This document shows positions 5,389 through 10,631 of a stretch of 10,631 bases of DNA, piece after piece. The notes beneath the pieces are model-generated. The model was given only the letters and a program-made list of their open reading frames with translations, was not told where the DNA came from and ran no database searches. The stretch is taken from contig JAEWFD010000033.1 of the NCBI GenBank assembly GCA_023388995.1, positions 1 to 10,631 on the forward strand. Direction: 5' to 3'. Each line of letters starts with the position of its first letter. Position 1 is the first letter of the stretch. Position numbers and translations under genes: made by a program. Origin of the DNA: Bacillota bacterium (GTDB taxonomy: Bacteria > Bacillota_I > Bacilli_A > Erysipelotrichales > Erysipelotrichaceae).

Positions 5389-6150
5389 TTATTCAATCAT
5401 TAAATCACGCAATGTCTTGGCAATCTTTGTGGGGTGAATATGGAGTCTTTCACAGTCGTGCTCATCGTGAATTCCGCCAAGCACCAAAATCGTATCTACT
5501 CCCGCCTGTGTTCCGCACAAGATATCTGTTTCCAGATTATCGCCCAAAATGACACATTCCTCTTTGGTTTTACCAAGATACGCCAGTGCTGCCAACAGCA
5601 TTGGCTCATGCGGCTTGCCAACCTTTATGGATTCCTGACCGCTGGCATATTCCATCATATGAACAATGGAACCATTGCCGATATGCGGACCAGTTTCCAA
5701 AAGTAACCGGCGATCGTTGTTGGTACCAACCAATTGTGCACCTTGCATCAATTGGGCCAGTCCTTTTGAATAGCGCATATAATTGCCTGCTTTATCTAAA
5801 CCGACAAATACAAAGTCAGCTTGTTCTTCCACAACCGCAAATCCTTCTTGTTCCAGCGCTTCTGTCAATCCGCGCTCACCGATCACAAAAGCTCTTCTTT
5901 TATCTGAAATAGACGCTACATACTTGCTGGCGGCCAGTGCCGATGTAAAGAAATGGTGATCCTGCAATCCTGTAAAACCCAGTGCTTCCATATGTTCTCT
6001 TGCCTGCGCCTGGGTTCTTGAAGAATTGTTGGTAAAGAAAGCAAACGGAATCTCTTTTCGTAGTAAAAAGGAAATAAAGTCGATGGCTCCCTCACATGGC
6101 TTTGTTCCCATATAAATTGTTCCATCTAAATCAATTAAATAAGCTTTCAT
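5389..6150 (-). CDS. NagD-type HAD-IIA phosphatase
   Basis: 253 residues, the usual size of the Firmicute NagD-like HAD subfamily IIA (p-nitrophenylphosphatase-like, cytoplasmic). Motif I is DLDGT (7-11; nucleophile Asp7 and acid/base Asp9), motif II is TNNSS (40-44), the motif III lysine lies in VGKPHEP (177-183, Lys179), and motif IV is GDNLETDI (203-210) with the magnesium-binding Asp204 and Asp209. The ~100-residue insert between motifs II and III is the C2 cap that selects the substrate; NagD relatives act on sugar phosphates and nucleotides. The ATG at 6150 has GGGGGAGG six bases upstream; the open frame to 6240 overlaps the MFS gene and is rejected. It is the last gene of the HAD-MFS-HAD cluster and ends at a terminator. 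A weak internal promoter (TTGTGT, 17 bases, TACACT at 6168-6196) may exist in the 49-base gap. Confidence 0.9.
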   Translation of the reverse strand: MKAYLIDLDGTIYMGTKPCEGAIDFISFLLRKEIPFAFFTNNSSRTQAQAREHMEALGFTGLQDHHFFTSALAASKYVASISDKRRAFVIGERGLTEALEQEGFAVVEEQADFVFVGLDKAGNYMRYSKGLAQLMQGAQLVGTNNDRRLLLETGPHIGNGSIVHMMEYASGQESIKVGKPHEPMLLAALAYLGKTKEECVILGDNLETDILCGTQAGVDTILVLGGIHDEHDCERLHIHPTKIAKTLRDLMIE

Positions 6151-6199
6151 ACAAAACCTCCCCCTTAAGTGTAGCGAATTTCGCCTGACAACACAAGGT

Positions 6200-7369
6200 C
6201 TAATCTTTAATTGCAATCGTCCGTTTGCAAAACAGGGCAAACATTGTTACCAAACCAAGAAAAATAGCCAAACCATACAACGTCCAGTCATGCCCGATGG
6301 TGCTTACCAGAAAGCCGCATAAGATCGGTGCTACCAATGCACTGACACCAAGATAGATGCTGGATGCGATCAGCTGGGCACTCGTTTTCAGATGGGCCTG
6401 CTCTTTCGCAATCTGCGCAAATAAGATCCGGCTGCTTAATGTAATAAGCGGATAGGAGATAGTTTGCAATGCTGTCACAAGCAAAATTCCCCCGATGCTT
6501 GACACAAGGCCATATAACCAGAATTTAATGCAGTACATAATCATTCCGATGATCATTAAATGATAGCCATGAAATTTTTGGAGCAAATACCATGATAGTA
6601 AAAAGACCGGGATTTCACTTGCTGATTGGATCGCCCATTTATAACCTACTTGGGCTTTCGTTGCTTCCAGTTGGATCATCTTATCAACCGTCGTAAATTG
6701 ATCTGCCGTTCCAACAATATTGATTCCCAAAAAAATGAGAATCAGCAGTACATATGCCTTATTTTTTAATAGCTTCGCAAAGTCTTCCTTGCAGATGGTG
6801 GTATATCCCTTCTCTTTTTTCGAGACAGGCAGTTTGGCACAGCACCATAAAGCAATGATCGTAGTAGCTGCTACCGTATGCCCGATGGCAGCAAACGAAT
6901 ACAGATCAATCAGTTTAGAAGTAATGTAAGTTCCCAATGTAAAGCCCAAGGCACCGTACGCCCGCATGCTGCCAAATTGATTGGCAATCTTGTCACCGCA
7001 AAGCAAGCTCCAGCTGTCCAGCAAGTTGTAGTTGATCTTGTAAATTCCCCCCATGATGCTAATAAGTGCCAAGTGATACCAAAACACTTGCTTCGTAAAC
7101 AAGTAACAGGCATATACAGATGCTATTTGCAAGACTGCCAGCAGCATCGTTGTTTTCTTCATCACATGAAATTTATCACAAATATAGCCAACCACCATCT
7201 GCATGACAATCGCCAGCAAGGCCATGCATGAAAATTGAATTCCCCGTTGCATGGCATCATAGCCGATCTCTTTCAAAAAAGGGATCATATAGACACTTAA
7301 GGCAGCGAAAGCAAAATAAAAAGCAAAATAGGTTCTCCGAAACCAGCTGATTTCCTGTTGTTTGTTCAC
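6200..7369 (-). CDS. MFS transporter (MFS_1-like / HcaT-LacY-like)
   Basis: 389 residues with about twelve hydrophobic segments, normal for a major facilitator permease. FRRTYFAFYFAFAALSVYMIP at the N-terminus, the GYICDKFHVMKK loop between segments 2 and 3 (the family's acidic/basic signature loop), and GGIYKINYNLLDSWSL in the first half resemble the MFS_1-like group that includes 3-phenylpropionate and sugar symporters. The substrate is unknown. The GTG at 7369 is chosen because GGAGG (7381-7385) precedes it at an 11-base distance; an in-frame ATG at 7387 has no ribosome site, contains that GGAGG in its own first codons and lies next to an A+T-rich possible -10, so it is the alternative. 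The frame open to 7570 only overlaps the upstream HAD gene. It is 49 bases from the YjjG-like gene upstream and 49 bases from the NagD-like gene downstream, likely one transcript. Confidence 0.85.
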   Translation of the reverse strand: MNKQQEISWFRRTYFAFYFAFAALSVYMIPFLKEIGYDAMQRGIQFSCMALLAIVMQMVVGYICDKFHVMKKTTMLLAVLQIASVYACYLFTKQVFWYHLALISIMGGIYKINYNLLDSWSLLCGDKIANQFGSMRAYGALGFTLGTYITSKLIDLYSFAAIGHTVAATTIIALWCCAKLPVSKKEKGYTTICKEDFAKLLKNKAYVLLILIFLGINIVGTADQFTTVDKMIQLEATKAQVGYKWAIQSASEIPVFLLSWYLLQKFHGYHLMIIGMIMYCIKFWLYGLVSSIGGILLVTALQTISYPLITLSSRILFAQIAKEQAHLKTSAQLIASSIYLGVSALVAPILCGFLVSTIGHDWTLYGLAIFLGLVTMFALFCKRTIAIKD

Positions 7370-7418
7370 GAAACGGCCGTCCTCCATTTTGCTTATAGTA
7401 TGTGTTGGGATAAATAGT

Positions 7419-8099
7419 TTACTCCGATATAACCTTCCATAGTTCATCCAGTGCCTGGATTTCATACGTTGGCTGCAGTGCTGTCTGATTTGGCAGCTGT
7501 TCCGCATTGAGCCAGCAAGTATCAATGCCATATTGGTTGCCGCCGGCAATATCGGAAGATAAGCTGTCACCTATCATCAATAGTTTTGTTTTGTCAATAC
7601 CTTGTACTGCCAAGTCAAAGATGCGCGGATCCGGTTTTGCGACACCAGCTTCTTCCGAGATAATGATATGTTCGAAATACTGCGCAATTTCTGACTGGCG
7701 AACCCGAATGCTTTGCACTGCCGTGAGTCCATTGGTGATGATTGCCAGGCGGTGCGTTTGGTGCAGCTGTTCGATCAGCTCCTTTACCCCGTCATAGAGA
7801 AATGAGGCATGTGCCAGATAGTGCATATAGCGCTTTGCGAAGACATCCGCATCAATGTTCCATCCCATTTTCTTGAAAAAACGCTGAAACCGTTCTATCT
7901 TCAGCTCCTTTTGGGTAATTGTTCCCTCTTCCAGTTCCTTCCAGATTGCACTGTTGATTTCTTGATAGATTGCTAGATGCTGTTCTTCTTCATATGCAGC
8001 TTGTACTTCTTCCATCGCCTGTTTTAAGGCAACACGCTCTGACTTGCGGAAATCAAACAATGTTTCATCCGCATCAAAAATAAGATATGCATAGTTCAT
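7419..8099 (-). CDS. YjjG/YfnB-type HAD nucleotidase
   Basis: 226 residues, matching the 220-235 residue YjjG/YfnB subfamily (HAD subfamily IA, noncanonical pyrimidine nucleotidases that dephosphorylate UMP, dUMP, TMP and damaged analogues). Motif I is DADET (9-13; Asp9 and Asp11), with the E-T instead of G-T being characteristic of this subfamily. Motif II is ITNG (121-124, Thr122), the motif III lysine is Lys155 in GVAKPDP, and motif IV is GDSLSSDI (177-184, Asp178 and Asp183). A helical C1 cap occupies about 18-95. The ATG at 8099 has AGGAGA six bases upstream. It is the first gene of the HAD-MFS-HAD cluster, with a TATAAT and a dyad just upstream, and follows the PyrR-controlled uracil permease gene, a fitting neighbour for a pyrimidine nucleotidase. 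Confidence 0.9.
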   Translation of the reverse strand: MNYAYLIFDADETLFDFRKSERVALKQAMEEVQAAYEEEQHLAIYQEINSAIWKELEEGTITQKELKIERFQRFFKKMGWNIDADVFAKRYMHYLAHASFLYDGVKELIEQLHQTHRLAIITNGLTAVQSIRVRQSEIAQYFEHIIISEEAGVAKPDPRIFDLAVQGIDKTKLLMIGDSLSSDIAGGNQYGIDTCWLNAEQLPNQTALQPTYEIQALDELWKVISE

Positions 8100-8138
8100 G
8101 GAAATTCTCCTGTTCCTTCTTTTTTGTGAATAAGCAAA

Positions 8139-8168
8139 GCAGATAGTATGTACTACCTGCTCATTATA
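8139..8168 (-). promoter_or_regulatory. -10 element with adjacent dyad ahead of the YjjG-like gene
   Basis: TATAAT on the minus strand (8163-8168) has no good -35. Two bases downstream lies the dyad GCAGGTAGT-ACAT-ACTATCTGC (8139-8160), nine pairs with one G-T mismatch. The dyad overlaps the expected transcription start near 8156, a classical repressor-operator position, but the RNA could equally form a 5' hairpin. There is no proper T-run, so a terminator for the permease gene is less likely. Confidence 0.45.
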
Positions 8169-8203
8169 TCTGATTCATTTTGAAAATACGATGATAAGCA
8201 ATA

Positions 8204-9520
8204 TTAATTTTTCTTGATGCTAAGAATCAAGTTCATCAAAATACCGAATACAGATGCCATCGCAATTGCCGGAAATTGAATCCCGAACATTGGAATCATG
8301 CCGCCGGCGAAGGCATATGTGCCGCCAAGACCGATCGTTAGAATGGTAGAGATGATTGCCAGATTCTTAGAGTCAAACAAGTCTACATTGCGATTCACCA
8401 AGATAGCGATCCCTTGGGCTCCGATAACACCAAACAAGTAGATGCAAGCACCATTGATTACCGGTGTTGGAATAGACAATACCAGTCTGGATAATGGACT
8501 GATGAACGATATAATCATGGTAATCACTGCTGCCGCAGATAGTACACGTACTGAGAAGTTTTTCGTAATTGCCATCGTTGACAAGTTTTCACCGTAGTTG
8601 GTTCCCGCAGGTCCGCCAAACAAGGATGATACGATATCGCCGATTCCATCACCGATCAGATTCAAACCTAGTTTGCTTCCGATATCGAATGGCTTCGCAT
8701 TCTTTTTCTTGGCAAGATCATTGACATAAATATCTAACTGGAACAAGTGCGCTGTGGATTCGGGAATCGTTGCAATGGCAATCGGCATGATTGCTATGAC
8801 CGCCTGCCAGTTTGGCGTCGGCAATGTAAAGTGCGGCGCCTGAATTAAATTCCCTGAGAAAATCACAGAGAAGTCTACTAAATTTAACGGAATGCTGACA
8901 ACGTATCCTACTAAAATACCAAGCAGGATTGGCAGCTGACTCCAGATACCTTTTAAATATACAGAGAACAAAATCGTTGCAAGAAGGGTCGCAATCGCAA
9001 CAATCCAGGCACTGCTGGAAGCTGTATGTGCAACTGCATCATATCCCGCTGCTGCACTCATGGCAGTAGCTGCCAATGACAAGCCGATGACAATAGCAAT
9101 GCTGCCCGTAATTGTCGGCGGCAATACTTTTTCAATCTTATCTTGACCAAACTTGGAAATCACGAATCCGGCTAAGATGGATACCAACCCTGACATGATA
9201 ACCCCAAACTGTGCTTGGGAGATCAGCGCATCACTGGCAGGTACACCAAATTGAGCACCGGTAATCCCGACGATTGCTGAGATATAAGAGAAGCTGGATC
9301 CATAATACAGCGGAATTTTACCTTTGGTGACAAAGATAAAGCATAGCGTTGCAAAGCCGCTGGCAAAGATTGCTGTGGATACATGAAAGCCGGTTAAAAG
9401 AGCCACCAGCACCGTTGCCGGGAACATAACGATAATTTGTTGGAGAGCAAATAGAATTGTTTTCCAGATCGGGGGATTCTCATTGGGCAAATAGCCAATG
9501 ACTTCAGTTTGTTTAGACAT
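8204..9520 (-). CDS. uraA: Uracil permease (NCS2 family)
   Basis: 438 residues, typical for NCS2 nucleobase:proton symporters, with 14 expected membrane segments in two inverted seven-helix repeats. Diagnostic features are YYGSSFSYISAI (72-83, half-helix of TM3), ATIPESTAHL (250-259) with Glu254 corresponding to the substrate-binding Glu in TM8, and the NCS2 signature TNYGENLSTMAITK (307-320) with Glu311 in TM10. The NYGEN form is that of uracil permeases; xanthine/urate members have a different motif there. Start ATG 9520 is preceded by AAGGAGA eight bases upstream. The leader contains a PyrR-type attenuator, which independently supports uracil as substrate (uraA/pyrP). No terminator is obvious after the stop, so readthrough into the HAD-MFS-HAD cluster is possible. 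Confidence 0.92.
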   Translation of the reverse strand: MSKQTEVIGYLPNENPPIWKTILFALQQIIVMFPATVLVALLTGFHVSTAIFASGFATLCFIFVTKGKIPLYYGSSFSYISAIVGITGAQFGVPASDALISQAQFGVIMSGLVSILAGFVISKFGQDKIEKVLPPTITGSIAIVIGLSLAATAMSAAAGYDAVAHTASSSAWIVAIATLLATILFSVYLKGIWSQLPILLGILVGYVVSIPLNLVDFSVIFSGNLIQAPHFTLPTPNWQAVIAIMPIAIATIPESTAHLFQLDIYVNDLAKKKNAKPFDIGSKLGLNLIGDGIGDIVSSLFGGPAGTNYGENLSTMAITKNFSVRVLSAAAVITMIISFISPLSRLVLSIPTPVINGACIYLFGVIGAQGIAILVNRNVDLFDSKNLAIISTILTIGLGGTYAFAGGMIPMFGIQFPAIAMASVFGILMNLILSIKKN

Positions 9521-9570
9521 AAACAGTTCTCCTTTTCTTGTATGAATGACAGTTCGTATAGCTCTTTTAC

Positions 9571-9600
9571 AAAAAAAGAGTCCCCGTAAAAAGGACCCTT
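9571..9600 (-). terminator. Attenuator terminator in the uracil permease leader
   Basis: On the minus strand AAGGGTCC (9593-9600) pairs with GGACTCTT (9576-9583, one G-U) around a 9-base loop, and the T-run continues to 9571. It lies about 50 bases before the permease start, so it can only regulate the gene ahead. Its 5' arm can instead pair with GGTCCTT at 9655-9661 (antiterminator). Confidence 0.82.
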
Positions 9601-9627
9601 GTTTTTCTTAGGCAAAAAACTCGTGCG

Positions 9628-9661
9628 CCTTCTCAACCTCTCTGGATTGAGTTAAAGGACC
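9628..9661 (-). promoter_or_regulatory. PyrR-binding hairpin (pyr leader anti-antiterminator)
   Basis: On the minus strand CTCAA-TCCAGAGAGG-TTGAG (9632-9651) carries the PyrR recognition sequence, which in Bacillus pyr leaders follows the pattern ARUCCnGnGAGGYU, closed by a lower stem CCTT/AAGG (9655-9658 with 9628-9631). When PyrR with bound UMP/UTP holds this hairpin, GGTCCTT (9655-9661) is unavailable to pair with AAGGGTC of the terminator's 5' arm, so the terminator at 9571-9600 forms. Low pyrimidine levels allow antitermination and permease expression. The family mechanism is established; its operation here is inferred. Confidence 0.88.
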
Positions 9662-9673
9662 TATACTTCCGAT

Positions 9674-9702
9674 ATATTAGCACAAACAATGGTATTTGGA
9701 AA
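9674..9702 (-). promoter_or_regulatory. Promoter of the uracil permease transcript
   Basis: Minus-strand TTTCCA (9697-9702), 17-base spacer, TAATAT (9674-9679) with an extended TGC just upstream (9680-9682). Predicted start near 9667, giving a leader of about 147 bases that contains the whole attenuator. Confidence 0.6.
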
Positions 9703-9733
9703 GAACTATTTTTATTTTTACAAAATTTCCTCT

Positions 9734-10510
9734 TTACGAACCTGTCGATTTGTAATAACGGAGTCCTGCCCGCCAGATTGCATACGCAGGAATCGCAAAC
9801 AACATGCTCACAATCGGCAAAGCTCCGTACCATAGCTGCTGCGAGCGTCCCGTGAGATATAGGAAAGGATAATATTGCACCAAAGCAAAGGGAATGACAA
9901 CGGTAAGAAACAAGAGTACTTCTTTGCCGTAGATGATGAGCGGATAGCCGCCAAATTCTCTGCCGCCATCTGTAAAAATATTCAGTATTTCGATACTCTC
10001 CACAGTGAAAAAGCATAGTGCTGCCCGAATCACATACATCAAAAAGAAAAAGAATGTTCCACCCAGCACCATGCTCAGCAGTATCAAGATCGAAGTCAGC
10101 TTCCAAGCTACGACATCGGAAGATACAGCATAGCCCAGCATCAGCAGCGCTTGAATAATTCTGCCAAGCCGTGAGAACTCCATGCGGCTAGCCAGCACTT
10201 GAAACATCAATCCGCGGGGGCGAACCAGCATGCGGTCAAATTGGCCATTTCCCAGCACTGTTTGAAACATATCAAAGCCGCGGCCTGCCAATTCGGCGAG
10301 AGAAAACGAAAGCAAGATAATGGATGAGCATAGCACTACTTCTTCAAAAGAGTATCCTGCTACTACATGAAAGCGTTGGAATAATACATAAGTCCCCAAA
10401 AAGATCGTAAATGACAGCACGAATTGTCCAAGTGTAAGAAACAGGAAGGAAATCCGATATTCCATCAAACTTTTGATTTGAATGGCAATATAGTGCAGAA
10501 GCAATTTCAT
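9734..10510 (-). CDS. ABC-2 type transporter permease subunit (DUF990-like)
   Basis: 258 residues with about six membrane segments (roughly 20-45, 56-75, 118-135, 140-168, 195-220, 226-247). The segment GRGFDMFQTVLGNGQFDRMLVRP (77-99), FTDGGREFGGYP (179-190) and the terminal WRAGLRYYKSTGS resemble the ABC2_membrane_6 (DUF990) permeases, which occur as two different permeases plus one ATPase and are annotated as multidrug or daunorubicin-type exporters. The ATG at 10510 is preceded by GGAGG with a 5-base gap, better than the GTG at 10603 or the ATG at 10522. The frame remains open up to the window edge, so a longer protein cannot be strictly excluded. Partner ATPase and second permease are expected beyond position 10631. 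No clear terminator follows; the uracil permease promoter starts within about 30 bases of its stop. Confidence 0.82.
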   Translation of the reverse strand: MKLLLHYIAIQIKSLMEYRISFLFLTLGQFVLSFTIFLGTYVLFQRFHVVAGYSFEEVVLCSSIILLSFSLAELAGRGFDMFQTVLGNGQFDRMLVRPRGLMFQVLASRMEFSRLGRIIQALLMLGYAVSSDVVAWKLTSILILLSMVLGGTFFFFLMYVIRAALCFFTVESIEILNIFTDGGREFGGYPLIIYGKEVLLFLTVVIPFALVQYYPFLYLTGRSQQLWYGALPIVSMLFAIPAYAIWRAGLRYYKSTGS

Positions 10511-10522
10511 ATTAACCTCCAT

Positions 10523-10601
10523 GACGGCGTTGCTCGCCGTCTTAAATAGTAATGAAACGGAGACCCGTTCCATTTCTGGTCGATACTGATTGAGAAGTAT
10601 C
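10523..10601. repeat. Three consecutive short hairpins upstream of the ABC-2 permease gene
   Basis: GACGGCG/CGCCGTC (10523-10529 with 10535-10541, perfect, 5-base loop), GAAACGG/CCGTTCC (10554-10560 with 10565-10571, one G-U, 4-base loop) and GATACT/AGTATC (10582-10587 with 10596-10601, 8-base loop). None is followed by a T-run on the minus strand. They may be intergenic RNA structure within an operon or a structured leader; the identity of any upstream gene end is unclear (stops in the two other minus frames at 10542-10544 and 10606-10608). Confidence 0.4.
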
Positions 10602-10631
10602 ACTACTACAAAGCACGTTGAGGTGAGTCGT

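Noticed and set aside
8139..8160. Dyad considered as a terminator of the uracil permease gene
   Set aside because: The stem is adequate but is followed by TTTGCTTATT and not a T-run, and it sits next to a consensus -10, so an operator or leader role is more likely.
9394..9636. 80-codon frame running from the pyr leader into the permease gene
   Set aside because: It crosses the PyrR hairpin and the attenuator terminator, which are RNA structures; no ribosome site at its start.
9633..10106. 157-codon minus-strand frame overlapping the ABC-2 permease gene
   Set aside because: Out-of-frame shadow; the other frame encodes a coherent multi-span membrane protein with family motifs.
1..10631. CRISPR array, prophage or insertion sequence
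   Set aside because: No regularly spaced repeats, integrase, transposase or phage structural genes are visible.

Overview
The window (about 10.6 kb, roughly 40-45% GC by eye) looks like chromosome of a low-to-moderate-GC Bacillota bacterium. Purine-rich Shine-Dalgarno sequences precede most genes, the terminators are Rho-independent, promoters are sigma-A-like with extended -10 elements, and there is a PyrR-type pyrimidine attenuator. Several proteins have an Erysipelotrichia/Clostridia flavour, but that placement is an inference and not a demonstrated taxonomic call. Except for one peptidase gene, every gene lies on the minus strand.

Layout from left to right. Positions 1-118 hold the 5' end of a group II intron (minus strand, running off the left edge). 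It abuts an intrinsic-terminator hairpin at 122-152, the typical insertion site of class IIC introns. After a gene-free stretch with a hairpin and a good promoter comes a plus-strand class-I glutamine-amidotransferase-like hydrolase (393-1106) with its own terminator. Facing it is a minus-strand two-gene unit: a GyrI-like ligand-binding protein (2084-2593), followed five bases later by a Nudix hydrolase fused to a GNAT acetyltransferase (1122-2078). Next is a small P-loop kinase (2691-3272).

Positions 3299-4924 record an old tandem duplication. Two 176-residue single-pass membrane proteins (about 72% identical by hand count, unknown function) lie head to tail. Between them is a degenerate copy of the 3' end of the upstream DedA/VTT-family membrane gene (intact copy 4811-5332), so the duplicated unit spanned the DedA 3' end plus the small gene.

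Positions 5389-8099 form a HAD - MFS - HAD cluster. It reads YjjG-like nucleotidase (7419-8099), MFS transporter (6200-7369), NagD-like phosphatase (5389-6150), and ends in a terminator whose 3' arm doubles as the probable ribosome binding site of the DedA gene. Upstream is a uracil permease (8204-9520). Its leader has a PyrR-binding hairpin, a competing antiterminator arm and a terminator, so uptake of uracil should fall when UMP/UTP is high. With the YjjG-like nucleotidase next door, this suggests a pyrimidine salvage/homeostasis neighbourhood. The right edge has an ABC-2 (DUF990-type) permease subunit (9734-10510), whose partner subunits presumably lie beyond the window, preceded by three consecutive short hairpins.

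I see no tRNA, rRNA, CRISPR array or prophage. The items most worth a second look are the intron/terminator junction, the duplication fossil with its uncharacterised membrane-protein pair, and the terminator/RBS overlap at 5332-5377.
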